From positions 124,001-188,000 of the forward strand of contig JBOGCF010000043.1 of the NCBI GenBank assembly GCA_051656605.1: a stretch of DNA of 64,000 nt, written 5' to 3'. The position numbers were made by a program, and so were the translations under genes. The notes beneath the pieces are model-generated. The model was not told the origin of the DNA, searched no databases, and saw nothing but the letters and a program-made list of their open reading frames with translations. This stretch comes from UBA12018 sp051656605. GTDB taxonomy: Bacteria > Bacteroidota > Bacteroidia > Bacteroidales > CAMTPD01. Of this stretch, positions 37,398 through 45,630 are shown piece after piece; the first letter of the stretch is position 1; every line of letters begins with the position of its first letter.

Positions 37398-37530
37398 TAT
37401 GAAACACAAACGTATGATAACAAAGCCAATGTGGGTGCTGATTCTGCTGTAACAAAATAAGTTCCAGCAAATACGATTGTTGCAGGTGTTCCTGCCAAAG
37501 CAATTCAGAGAGTAATTTCATATGCTCGCT
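37398..37530 (+). pseudogene. remnant of a hexapeptide acyltransferase, C-terminal end
   Basis: In this frame the DNA reads YDNKANVGADSAVTK, a stop, then VPANTIVAGVPAKAIQRVI. This is the closing turn of a left-handed beta-helix acyltransferase (compare GANSVVTKDIPPYAVVGGIPAKVIK in the intact gene at 30492-31112), with one codon turned into a stop and the upstream part missing. No start codon or promoter is seen. Confidence 0.65.
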
Positions 37531-37544
37531 TCTTGATATACAGT

Positions 37545-37613
37545 ATAAATAGTAAAAATTCGAACCGATAATCCTTTTGTATTAAATTATCGGTTCGAAT
37601 TTTTACTATTTAT
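37545..37613. repeat. perfect 28-bp inverted repeat, possible bidirectional terminator
   Basis: Arms 37545-37572 and 37586-37613 are exact reverse complements around a 13-base loop. The inner part (TTCGAACCGATAAT) is flanked by A5 on one side and T5 on the other, so it could terminate transcription in both directions, including XRE gene 2 on the minus strand. The stem is longer than that of a usual terminator. Confidence 0.8.
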
Positions 37614-37706
37614 TCTTGTAGTCGATCCCATACTATGAATAGGTGTTCGAGAATATTTAATGTAATATACTGATGTTTTAAGATAGACGTAGCTTTTTGA
37701 TGCTGC

Positions 37707-38105
37707 TTATCTTTTATGATTTAGGACTTCCTGTAGTAAGGATATTTTTTCTTGTTCGGCTTTGAGCAGACGTTCGTAAAGCTCTGCGACCTTATCTATC
37801 GGATTAAAAGTAGGAGAGTTGATATTATGATTACTACCGCCTAATGTACTCCCATTAATTGTTCCTGATACGATATTGATTGATGAGGCTGATCCGAGTT
37901 CAGTTATCGCCTCGATAGGTATATCTAATGCTTTTGCTATTTTTTCCACAGTTTCGGTTTCTATTGTTTCTTTCTTTTCTATACCGGACATCGTAGCCTG
38001 TGAAACACCGATCATTTCCGCGAGTACATCTTGATTGATGTTGCGCCATTCACGCCAGCGTCTTACGTTGGCTCCATGATTTCCTTTAAGAGCTGTTGCT
38101 TCCAT
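37707..38105 (-). CDS. XRE-family transcriptional regulator (paralogue 2)
   Basis: 132 residues, same layout as the protein at 7570-7983: HTH at about residues 10-66 (NQDVLAEMIGVSQATMSGIE), Gly/Ser/Asn linker, and the C-terminal coiled coil FNPIDKVAELYERLLKAEQEK. About two thirds of the residues are identical in the HTH and coiled coil, while the linker differs completely. The promoter and leader also match, so the whole gene was probably duplicated. Target unknown. Confidence 0.85.
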   Translation of the reverse strand: MEATALKGNHGANVRRWREWRNINQDVLAEMIGVSQATMSGIEKKETIETETVEKIAKALDIPIEAITELGSASSINIVSGTINGSTLGGSNHNINSPTFNPIDKVAELYERLLKAEQEKISLLQEVLNHKR

Positions 38106-38420
38106 ACTTTATTTTTTGAATAAGCTAATTTCTATGTTGACAAATATATGTAAACCTTTTTTTATTAATTATCAATGCTACTGTTTTTTTCATTTGATAC
38201 GTTGATAATATATCATCTAGGCCTCTAATCAAGCTCCTTGAATCAGAATTTAGGGTAGAGAATCAATTTACGAATGAAATAATTAGCACGATATGACCTT
38301 TGCTAGTTGTTTTTTTGTAATATTGGGTTTGTTAATCCTATCTAATGAGATTTTGACGTTGTTAGATAATGATTTGAATATCAGATTTCTTTGCTAATAC
38401 TGAAAAGCCAATATTTGTTT
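38106..38420. other. divergent intergenic region, XRE gene 2 and propeller gene 1
   Basis: Holds the XRE promoter on the left. On the right, TTTTTTGTAATATTG at 38311-38325, a motif repeated before the propeller gene at 43604, may be the promoter of propeller gene 1. No gene. Confidence 0.45.
38124..38148 (-). promoter_or_regulatory. promoter and conserved leader motif of XRE gene 2
   Basis: Minus-strand TATATTTG (38148-38141) matches the -7 box and lies 36 bases before the start codon. TAGAAATTAGC (38134-38124) is identical to the motif at 8010-8000 before the first paralogue, at nearly the same distance from the ATG. Confidence 0.55.
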
Positions 38421-39770
38421 ATGATGAAACGATTTCTTTCCCCTCATTGCAAAAGTGCGCTGAGTTTAGGGAGCAGGTATATGAAGTGCTGCAATTTGTT
38501 GCTACTATCCGTATTATTTGTCTCATGCAATACGTCTCCTTCGAAAGAAGAGGTAGTGCCTGCAACGGACAACATTGTTCGTTTTGGAGAGGCCATTCAA
38601 CAGGCTCGTGAAGTCAAGCTCTCTGAGCTGGTAGACTCGATCGAATTGGTACCTTTAGAAACCAGCTCCAAAAGTTTATTGCGAGATACATGGTGGTATA
38701 CGCATACGCCACCCTATATTTGTGTGTCCGGTAATCTGTTCGATTATATAGGGAAACATGTTCACCGCATCGGGCGTCAAGGGCAAGGTCCTTGCGAGGA
38801 GCCGTATAAGCCTATAGCCGTTTTGTTTAATCCTGCACATAATATGTTCTTAACAAAAGGATCTAAGCTGATTCTTTATAATGAGCAAGGAGAATGTACA
38901 GGTATTGAGCGGAGAATTAAGTTTATCGAAGAAGATAAACCGGAGCGATTTGTTGATCAGCGGAATTTGCAAGATATGGCTGTAGCAGGAGAACATTTTG
39001 TATTCAATGACAAGAACGATAGTTTATTGTGGATAAATATTGAATTGCAAGATGTAAAAACGAAGGCCATACCCAAAGGTGGAGGATATTTTATCTTTTG
39101 CGAAGATGATACAAGATATGCCCGATTATTTACCAGTCATAACGATAGTACGCTAATGTATAACGGATGGAACGATACCATCTACCGTGTTACGTCATCC
39201 GACATTGAGCCACGCTGGATAATGGACTTAGGAGCCGTAAAAGTTGCAGAGGAATTGAGAGGGAGGGAAAAGGACTTGCAAGGAGAAGTGGCAGCTGCCG
39301 GTCGCGATTATTTGAATAAAGGTATTGCAATGGATTGGGAGAAGTTTGAGATCATCCGTTCTACAAAAGATAAAAAAGGAGTATGGGCAGTATATGAGAC
39401 AGATGACTATCTATTTATGATTTGGTCTATAATAGAACCATACGCCAAGCTACGTGCATATCTGGATAAGCGCAAATATGAGTATGTGCCTCAGGTAGGC
39501 TATTACAATAAACATACAGGAGAGGCCGTAGCAGTGGATGGATCCGGCTTTGTAGATGATATCCTCTTTACCGGTTCTTACCTTCCTAAGTGGGGTGTAT
39601 TTGATAACTGCCTGATGCAGGTTGTATGGCCTTTTCGCCTGCGTGCAGAGATTGAAGAGAAGCAAGCAAGAGGGGAGAAGATACACCCTCGAATTGTGCA
39701 ACTACTAGAGCAGATTGATGATGAAGACAATCCGCTCCTGATGGTAGCACATTTGAAGAGCGTGAATTAA
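38421..39770 (+). CDS. 6-bladed beta-propeller lipoprotein (1)
   Basis: 449 residues from the ATG at 38421. A later ATG at 38481 would give a neater lipoprotein signal (KCCNLLLLSVLFVSCN), and either may be correct. Mature part: a short linker, then the entry motif VKLSELVDSIELVPLETSSKSLL and repeated strand groups (YICVSGNLFDYIGKHVHRIGRQGQGPCEE) typical of the Bacteroidales 6-bladed beta-propeller family. The end, DDEDNPLLMVAHLK, recurs in the propellers at 39832 and 43604 (EDDNHVVAIYHLK, EDSNPVIMVIKHK). Surface location is likely; ligand unknown. Confidence 0.8.
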   Translation: MMKRFLSPHCKSALSLGSRYMKCCNLLLLSVLFVSCNTSPSKEEVVPATDNIVRFGEAIQQAREVKLSELVDSIELVPLETSSKSLLRDTWWYTHTPPYICVSGNLFDYIGKHVHRIGRQGQGPCEEPYKPIAVLFNPAHNMFLTKGSKLILYNEQGECTGIERRIKFIEEDKPERFVDQRNLQDMAVAGEHFVFNDKNDSLLWINIELQDVKTKAIPKGGGYFIFCEDDTRYARLFTSHNDSTLMYNGWNDTIYRVTSSDIEPRWIMDLGAVKVAEELRGREKDLQGEVAAAGRDYLNKGIAMDWEKFEIIRSTKDKKGVWAVYETDDYLFMIWSIIEPYAKLRAYLDKRKYEYVPQVGYYNKHTGEAVAVDGSGFVDDILFTGSYLPKWGVFDNCLMQVVWPFRLRAEIEEKQARGEKIHPRIVQLLEQIDDEDNPLLMVAHLKSVN

Positions 39771-39831
39771 TCGGACGGTTTAGATCTACGAACCTTGTTC
39801 AGGAATCAGACTAAAAAAATAACTTTTAAGT

Positions 39832-41247
39832 ATGGACGAGAAATGTACACTGTGTGATCGTCGCATCAAAGAAAATGCAATCAAAACGAGCAATGCGCGA
39901 AAAAGAAGACAATCGTTTCGGTATTGGCGATTCGAGATCAAGGCTATCGAGCTAAGACGATGTTTGTGGGTTATATCAATAGCTTTTGTCCTTTACTCCT
40001 GTTCTCAAAACTCATCAAAGAATAGAGCAGAAGACTCTTCTTTTGGAGATGTAACACAGAATCCGAGAAAAGAATGGTATGATCTTAAAATTGAGGAGAA
40101 AATAGAAAAGGCAGTAAAAGGAAAGCTGCTTTTTTCCGAGATCTACAAAGATATTGAATATGTTCCGCTCGAGACAACATCAAAGAGCCTTATCGGTGCA
40201 GGACGTCATGGGATTCAGGTCTATACTGTCACGCCCAAAATTATAGTTGTGGATCAGAAGATATTTGATCGAAAGACCGGTCGTTACTTGTGTGATTTAT
40301 TGAGTTCTGGACAGGGACCTAAAGAGTATCTATCCGCCTATGTAGTTGCGGGAGATGATGAGCGAGAGGAGCTTTATCTTTACGATGGAATTCTTGGGAA
40401 GTTATATATAGCTGGCTATGACGGCAAATATAAGGATGTCTTGACTATTAATGATAAGCAATATAATATGTTTAAGAAGATCTTTATACTAGGTGACAGT
40501 AATTTACTGATAACAAGAGGAGGGGGAGATGTTCTAAACTTTAGAGAGACTCATCAAGTTCTGAATTTAAGTAGTAAGTCAATAATAAATAATCATCTAT
40601 CATCAGGGATGAAAGGGTATAATACGGAAGAAGAGCTATATAAGCATAAGTATGTGTTTAAATGGGGAGGGGGAGCTCCGTTAATTGTAGGAGATGATTG
40701 TTATTGGTCTTATGATGGTAAGATTCGATTCCATGATTTTCTGACAGACTCTATTTATGGCATAGAAAAAGATTTTAGTGTAAACCCCATAGGTGTTGTT
40801 GGTTTTGCTAATCTGAGGACAACATCCGAAAAGTTCCCTGATAATTACATAATGAAATGGAGGATTTATGGTTTTTTTGAAACTTCAGACTATTTGTTTG
40901 TTTCACTAAGCCGTTCAAAAGATAAACCAATATATACTAGTCAAGGCTATTTGCTCGCTTATTCAAAAATTGATGGTAGTACACGTGTGATCTCTCAGGG
41001 TGTTGATCAGTTCTATGCGACTAACTATCAAAATGATATTGATAAAGGGGTATCTACTGGACCTCTATCTGCGATTTGGAACGAACGTGCTTTATGTGGA
41101 TTCATTACTCCGGAAGCTATAAAAAATCGTGTAGATGAGGAAGGAGCAGAGGCCTTTACTTCAGAGGCTGAAAGAAAATTTAAAGCAATGGCCGATACAT
41201 TAAAGGAAGATGATAACCACGTCGTTGCTATTTATCATTTGAAATGA
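39832..41247 (+). CDS. 6-bladed beta-propeller lipoprotein (2)
   Basis: 471 residues from the ATG at 39832. About 55 residues precede the hydrophobic signal (CLWVISIAFVLYSCS), including a CTLC pair and many basic residues. This is too long for a normal lipoprotein signal, so the true start may lie further in, at a non-ATG codon. The mature part has the family entry motif KDIEYVPLETTSKSLIG, then blades such as VVDQKIFDRKTGRYLCDLLSSGQGPKEY. It is related to the proteins at 38421 and 43604 and follows the first after 61 bases. Confidence 0.78.
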   Translation: MDEKCTLCDRRIKENAIKTSNARKRRQSFRYWRFEIKAIELRRCLWVISIAFVLYSCSQNSSKNRAEDSSFGDVTQNPRKEWYDLKIEEKIEKAVKGKLLFSEIYKDIEYVPLETTSKSLIGAGRHGIQVYTVTPKIIVVDQKIFDRKTGRYLCDLLSSGQGPKEYLSAYVVAGDDEREELYLYDGILGKLYIAGYDGKYKDVLTINDKQYNMFKKIFILGDSNLLITRGGGDVLNFRETHQVLNLSSKSIINNHLSSGMKGYNTEEELYKHKYVFKWGGGAPLIVGDDCYWSYDGKIRFHDFLTDSIYGIEKDFSVNPIGVVGFANLRTTSEKFPDNYIMKWRIYGFFETSDYLFVSLSRSKDKPIYTSQGYLLAYSKIDGSTRVISQGVDQFYATNYQNDIDKGVSTGPLSAIWNERALCGFITPEAIKNRVDEEGAEAFTSEAERKFKAMADTLKEDDNHVVAIYHLK

Positions 41248-41388
41248 TTTCCGATGATAAATAAACTCGGTTGCATGACAATGTACCTATGATGATCGTA
41301 ATGCTGATAAATGTGACTTGTTTTTTCATTTTGTACTTTGATTAGACGGTTGTTGTGCAAATATAATAAAATGTGGATATACCGGTTG

Positions 41389-43224
41389 TTATTCTTGTCT
41401 TGCTATTTCGAGAGCTTTTTCTAAATATTCATCTCTTCCTTCTTTTACAGCTTCAATCGTTTTACTTACCGGATAATCAGGCTTAAAGCCATTCAGGTAA
41501 AGTTGTGAGCAATCATGCTTTAATACTTTCATTCCCGTCCACATCACTTTATATCCACATGGTAAATATATTCTATTTACATTGCCATTACAGCCGGCCG
41601 TAGGCTCTCCTATGGTAGTTGCTAAATCGTAATGAGAGATAATACCCATCATTGTTTCGCCGGTACTTATCACCGAAGGTGTATTGATAATGATGGATTT
41701 GGATTTGAACAAGGGTTGTTTGGGCTGAATGCTCCAGTTGGATTTGTTGAATACAACGGCTTTTCTGTCTGGATAAACAGTTTGTGGGATATTCCACCAT
41801 GTTGACGTTACCGGTTTTTCTGTCAAGTGGGAAATGATCAGCTTCAAGTCTAAACCTCTTCCACCTCTTTGATCATAAATTACGGCCTTTGCATTAGCCA
41901 GTTGTTTTTTCCTTTGTTCAAACTCGCGTTCCGTACACTTTACCAAGTTGATATAAAAGATATCTGGCTCTATCTCAATGATTGTTTTAGAAGTGTATTT
42001 ACGTTCATCGATGGGATTAAATAATAGATCTCTATCTCGTAGATCTGTAATGAGAACATTTCGTTTTTTAGCATTCCGTTCAACTACAAGCGAGATTCCA
42101 TTGGAAAGTAAATTGTTTCCAATGTTTTTGTTTTCTGGATGAAATAAAGGTTTAGTCATTGCTTTGTCCGATTCGAGCATGCCTGTCAAAATATTCAAAG
42201 CTCTATGTCTCCGTAATTGAGTAGAGCCGGATATTATTTTTTCTTTTTCATACAATACATTCATGGACGGTTCTCCGTTTATTTCATGAATAATGTCCCC
42301 TCTTCTTAATGTTGTGTCAAGGGATGCAGTAACAACAATCTTATTTTCGATGTATTCTGTCCGTATCAGAGGCGTACGATATTTTTGTGTATCAAATATA
42401 ATCCCATGTCCATCTTGAATTTGGGCAATCATTTGGCTCAATGTTATATAAAAATCACTTTTCTGTTTGTTGAGCAGTGTGCTTTTTAATGTTTCGCCTA
42501 AAACTCCATTCCAATCTGTTTCGATTGCATCAAAATACGGAAAGAAGTGTTGCAATACGTTCCAAGTGATTATGATGCTCGCTAGGTTTGTTTCTTGATT
42601 AAAGTCTTCACGGATGTTTATGTCGGACAATTCTGATTTGAGTTGATTTAATGATGTAGCTTCTGTTTTTGGATAAGTTGCAGCGTTGTTTGTCTGCAAA
42701 GCTAATGGAACAACACAAGTCAAATTATTACCGATGGGTTCTTTTGTAACCTCGCCTAATTGTGGGATATATAAATTCGTGTCAGATGTGATAGTTCTTA
42801 TGCTTTTATAAAGACCAGGCTGATTGTTTAGTCCCACTCCCGTATGTTGCCAAGCTATTGATTTTGCGTTTGGATCGGGTGATAAAAGGTTTTTTATATC
42901 GGATGCTTCTGGTTTTTGCGTATCATAAATCTGTAATCCTTGTACAATAGGAGAGAATAGTCTGTAAAGCGTATCTCGCAAATCTGCGGTTGATTTAATT
43001 TTCTCGACTTTCCGAACACCCAATATAGCAAACCTGTCCCAATCAATATCCTGTGCTTCATCGCTTGGATGAAACCATCGGGCATAGCCATATAGACGGG
43101 CAAAGGCTTCTAGGTTCTGTGTTTTCTTTTCTATGGTTGGCGCACTCTTATCTGATTCGTTTTGGCAAGCAATATAACCAATCGAGAAAATTAGTAATAT
43201 GGATATTTTGGATATAATCTTCAT
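41389..43224 (-). CDS. S41-family peptidase lipoprotein
   Basis: 611 residues from the ATG at 43224, which gives the lipoprotein signal KIISKISILLIFSIGYIAC. Residues about 30-210 are a Bacteroidota-specific N-terminal region (FARLYGYARWFHPSDEAQDIDWDRFAI). A core with PDZ-like RRGDIIHEINGEPS follows, then the S41 catalytic domain: INLVKCTEREFEQ, AVIYDQRGGRGLD and, near residue 520, SVISTGETMMGII with the probable nucleophile Ser and EPTAGCNGN after it. C-terminal processing protease fold; likely periplasmic or on the surface. It faces away from propeller gene 3. Confidence 0.85.
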   Translation of the reverse strand: MKIISKISILLIFSIGYIACQNESDKSAPTIEKKTQNLEAFARLYGYARWFHPSDEAQDIDWDRFAILGVRKVEKIKSTADLRDTLYRLFSPIVQGLQIYDTQKPEASDIKNLLSPDPNAKSIAWQHTGVGLNNQPGLYKSIRTITSDTNLYIPQLGEVTKEPIGNNLTCVVPLALQTNNAATYPKTEATSLNQLKSELSDINIREDFNQETNLASIIITWNVLQHFFPYFDAIETDWNGVLGETLKSTLLNKQKSDFYITLSQMIAQIQDGHGIIFDTQKYRTPLIRTEYIENKIVVTASLDTTLRRGDIIHEINGEPSMNVLYEKEKIISGSTQLRRHRALNILTGMLESDKAMTKPLFHPENKNIGNNLLSNGISLVVERNAKKRNVLITDLRDRDLLFNPIDERKYTSKTIIEIEPDIFYINLVKCTEREFEQRKKQLANAKAVIYDQRGGRGLDLKLIISHLTEKPVTSTWWNIPQTVYPDRKAVVFNKSNWSIQPKQPLFKSKSIIINTPSVISTGETMMGIISHYDLATTIGEPTAGCNGNVNRIYLPCGYKVMWTGMKVLKHDCSQLYLNGFKPDYPVSKTIEAVKEGRDEYLEKALEIARQE

Positions 43225-43603
43225 TGCACTGAGAATTTGATATTTTGATAAAAATAAACAAATTACCTGCATGTGTTTGTAATTGAGTCATTTATTTTTT
43301 GTAGTATTGCGGTTGTCTACTTCCTGTAAGGAGATGGCGCTGTTGGTTACAGCAAAAAAATCGTTATTGAAGCAGTATCTAGGGGTATTGTTTAAAATAG
43401 GATATGTTTATTAAATGTACAATAAGGGTTTGGGTTTTGCCTTGAAATCTAAAAGGTCGCATTCAAAAGTAAGCAACAGTGAGTATCTGGATATTACTCC
43501 ATTTTACGGGTGAGTAAAAATAAATGAATTATATGCAATATATGTATGTGGTTCATTTATTTTTTGTAATATTGCGGACCTACAAATCGAAAAATATTTA
43601 CGT
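43225..43603. other. divergent intergenic region with a 25-bp direct repeat
   Basis: Between the S41 gene (leftward) and propeller gene 3 (rightward). A 25-base sequence ending in TTGTARTATTGCGG occurs at 43288-43312 and again at 43553-43577 with a single difference. The intervening 240 bases contain no recognisable gene. Confidence 0.6.
43567..43574 (+). promoter_or_regulatory. putative -7 box of propeller gene 3
   Basis: TAATATTG, one mismatch to TAnnTTTG, 29 bases before the start codon, inside the motif TTTTTTGTAATATTG. The same 15-base motif precedes propeller gene 1 at 38311, and TTGTAATATTGC precedes the thr leader at 53265. Confidence 0.4.
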
Positions 43604-44755
43604 ATGAAAATAACAAATGTCTCGGCAATCATCTTATTAATAATTATGTCTGGATGCGGAAAAGCAAATAAGAATTTATCAGATGATTGTATTACGGTCA
43701 ATGTTAGCAAAGATTACCCTAAAAAGGAGCTGATTCTTCAAGATGTTATGGATGTGGAATACGTAGCACTGGAAACAACTGACGAATTTATTACACACGG
43801 TGATGTCATGGATATCGGTGAAAAGTTTATATTAGTAAAAAACAGCATAAACGATGGTAACTTATTCATTTTTGACCGGAAAACTGGAAAAGCGATACGG
43901 AAAATAAATCGCTTGGGTCAAGGTGTCGAGGAATATCCGTGGATTGGGGGAATTACGCTGGATGAAGACAACAACGAACTATTTGTCAAGCATACTAGTA
44001 AAATATCAGTATATGATTTAGACGGGCGCTTTAAAAGAAGTTTTAAATTCGTAGATGCCGAGAGTGACTATCTCAAGGTCTATAATTATGACAGGGATAA
44101 TCTGATTACTTGTGATAACAAAGGCTACGGAATGATACCTGACAAAAAGCCTTGTCATTTGATTGTTTCAAAACTTGACGGAAGTATTGTTCGGGAAATT
44201 GCAACTCCTTCTGAAAGATATAATACATTGGTCATATATGGGGAAAATGATGAAAAAATAATTCCAATTTTTGACCTTACAACTTGTTTTTCAGATAGCT
44301 GGGTGCTTATGAATCTATCATCTGATACCCTATATACTTATATGCCAAATGGTCATATCAAACCTTTTATCGTGCGAACACCTTCTATCTATTCCATGAA
44401 TACAGAAAAATTTCTTTTTGTCGATGGAGGTACGAGCCGTTATTGCTTTATGAGAACCATGGATAAAAAATTGGACATTGAAACAAAAAAAATATTGGTG
44501 AGTCGATTGGTCTACGACAAGCAGGAAGATGCTATATTCGAATATGAAATATATAATGCTGATTTTGTAAATGAAAGACCGATATATTGGATTTCATCTA
44601 TTAATCAAGATATTGCGAACTGGTATCCCTTTGATGCGCTTGAACTGGTTGAGGCTTATAAAGGAGGAAATCTCAAAGGTCGATTAAACGAAATTGCGGC
44701 TGGATTGGATGAAGATTCCAATCCGGTCATAATGGTGATCAAGCATAAAAAATAA
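43604..44755 (+). CDS. 6-bladed beta-propeller lipoprotein (3)
   Basis: 383 residues. Lipobox in IIMSGCGKAN. Entry motif LQDVMDVEYVALETTDEFI, then blade motifs LFIFDRKTGKAIRKINRLGQGVEEYPWIGG and the tail ALELVEAYKGGNLKGRLNEIAAGLDEDSNPVIMV. Same family as the two propellers upstream but shorter and in its own transcription unit. The truncated IS element begins five bases after its stop. Confidence 0.82.
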   Translation: MKITNVSAIILLIIMSGCGKANKNLSDDCITVNVSKDYPKKELILQDVMDVEYVALETTDEFITHGDVMDIGEKFILVKNSINDGNLFIFDRKTGKAIRKINRLGQGVEEYPWIGGITLDEDNNELFVKHTSKISVYDLDGRFKRSFKFVDAESDYLKVYNYDRDNLITCDNKGYGMIPDKKPCHLIVSKLDGSIVREIATPSERYNTLVIYGENDEKIIPIFDLTTCFSDSWVLMNLSSDTLYTYMPNGHIKPFIVRTPSIYSMNTEKFLFVDGGTSRYCFMRTMDKKLDIETKKILVSRLVYDKQEDAIFEYEIYNADFVNERPIYWISSINQDIANWYPFDALELVEAYKGGNLKGRLNEIAAGLDEDSNPVIMVIKHKK

Positions 44756-44759
44756 AAAT

Positions 44760-44902
44760 CTAGGGCGACCGCACCAAATTTTCCTCAAAACTTTAAATTT
44801 CCTACTTTTGTGGCATGACTACATTTATCACTCCCTACTTCTCAGAAGTTTCTGACCCTCGTGTTACCGGTCGTTGTTTACACTTGTTATCTGACATATT
44901 TA
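44760..44902 (+). mobile_element. truncated left end of an ISAs1-type insertion sequence
   Basis: Starts with TAGGGCGACCGCACCAAAT, like an ISAs1 terminal repeat. From the ATG at 44815 it encodes MTTFITPYFSEVSDPRVTGR and then CLHLLSDIF, the typical N-terminus of ISAs1-family transposases (DPR, then H-x-L-x-D-I). The homology stops at about 44900 and fucosyltransferase coding sequence follows at once. No right end was found in the window. Confidence 0.7.
44803..44810 (+). promoter_or_regulatory. -7 promoter box inside the IS fragment
   Basis: TACTTTTG, a perfect TAnnTTTG match, five bases before the ATG of the transposase fragment. It points into the broken fucosyltransferase. Confidence 0.45.
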
Positions 44903-45594
44903 ATGTTTCAAATTGCAGCAGCAGCTTCAATTGCCAAACAAAATGGATGTCGATTAGTAGCTGTATTATCTGATTATTGGGCTCCCGAACCTGATAACTG
45001 CTGTTTAGATGATTATATTGAGCGTCTTAGAAGTAATTTGTTACAGAACGTTGATATTGTAAGAGTACAACCGAATAGATATCGGTTATATATTGAACCT
45101 TATTTTCATTACAAATCAATAAAGTTTGAAGATGGTCTTTATTTAAAATCGATGAGGTGACTGAAAAATACATTCAATCAAACTATGAAGATATATTGCA
45201 GTTAAAACCAACTGCAATAAACGTGCGGAGAGGAGACTATCTAAAGTTGCAAGATCTTCATCCGGTTTGTACACTTGATTATTTTAACGCAGCAATTAAA
45301 ATAATAGGGGAACAGTCTTCTTTCCTAGTAATTAGTGATGATGTCGAATGGTGTAAGGAGAACTTTATAGGAGATAATTTTTATTTTACCAATGAGACGA
45401 ATGCTGTGGTTGATTTATATCTTCAAACGTTGTGTGAAAATAATATCATAAGTAACAGTACGTTTAGTTGGTGGGGGGCATGGTTAAATGAAAATCCGAA
45501 TAAAATCGTTATTGCTCCCAAGTTATGGTTTGGACCAAGCAATGCTCGTCATGATACTAAAGATTTGATACCGGATAGCTGGATTAAAATTTAG
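44903..45594 (+). pseudogene. alpha-1,2-fucosyltransferase (GT11) pseudogene, 5'-truncated and frameshifted
   Basis: The first part reads MFQIAAAASIAKQNGCRLVA, the family motif that normally follows GGLGNQ; the first dozen or so codons have been replaced by the IS fragment. This frame ends at 45160 (LYLKSMR, stop). In another frame, the second part continues from EKYIQSNYEDIL through the GT11 motifs AINVRRGDYLKL, FLVISDDVEWCKENF and NSTFSWWGAWLNENPNKIVIAPKLWF. The family pattern SEKY can be restored by removing about 11 bases near 45150, so a small insertion broke the frame. A functional product is unlikely. Confidence 0.8.
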
Positions 45595-45630
45595 TTTTAC
45601 CTTTAGGGTTGAATTAAGATTGTCTTTTTG

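Larger units (their letters stand above)
37162..37706. other. intergenic region with gene remnant and long palindrome
   Basis: Between the Bro-N gene and XRE gene 2. Contents: the Bro-N promoter, an acyltransferase remnant at 37398-37530 and a perfect 28-bp inverted repeat at 37545-37613. No intact gene was recognised. Confidence 0.6.

Noticed and set aside
37288..37521. A 77-codon minus-strand frame
   Set aside because: It is the antisense of the acyltransferase remnant and of the Bro-N upstream region; leucine/glutamine-rich without family features.
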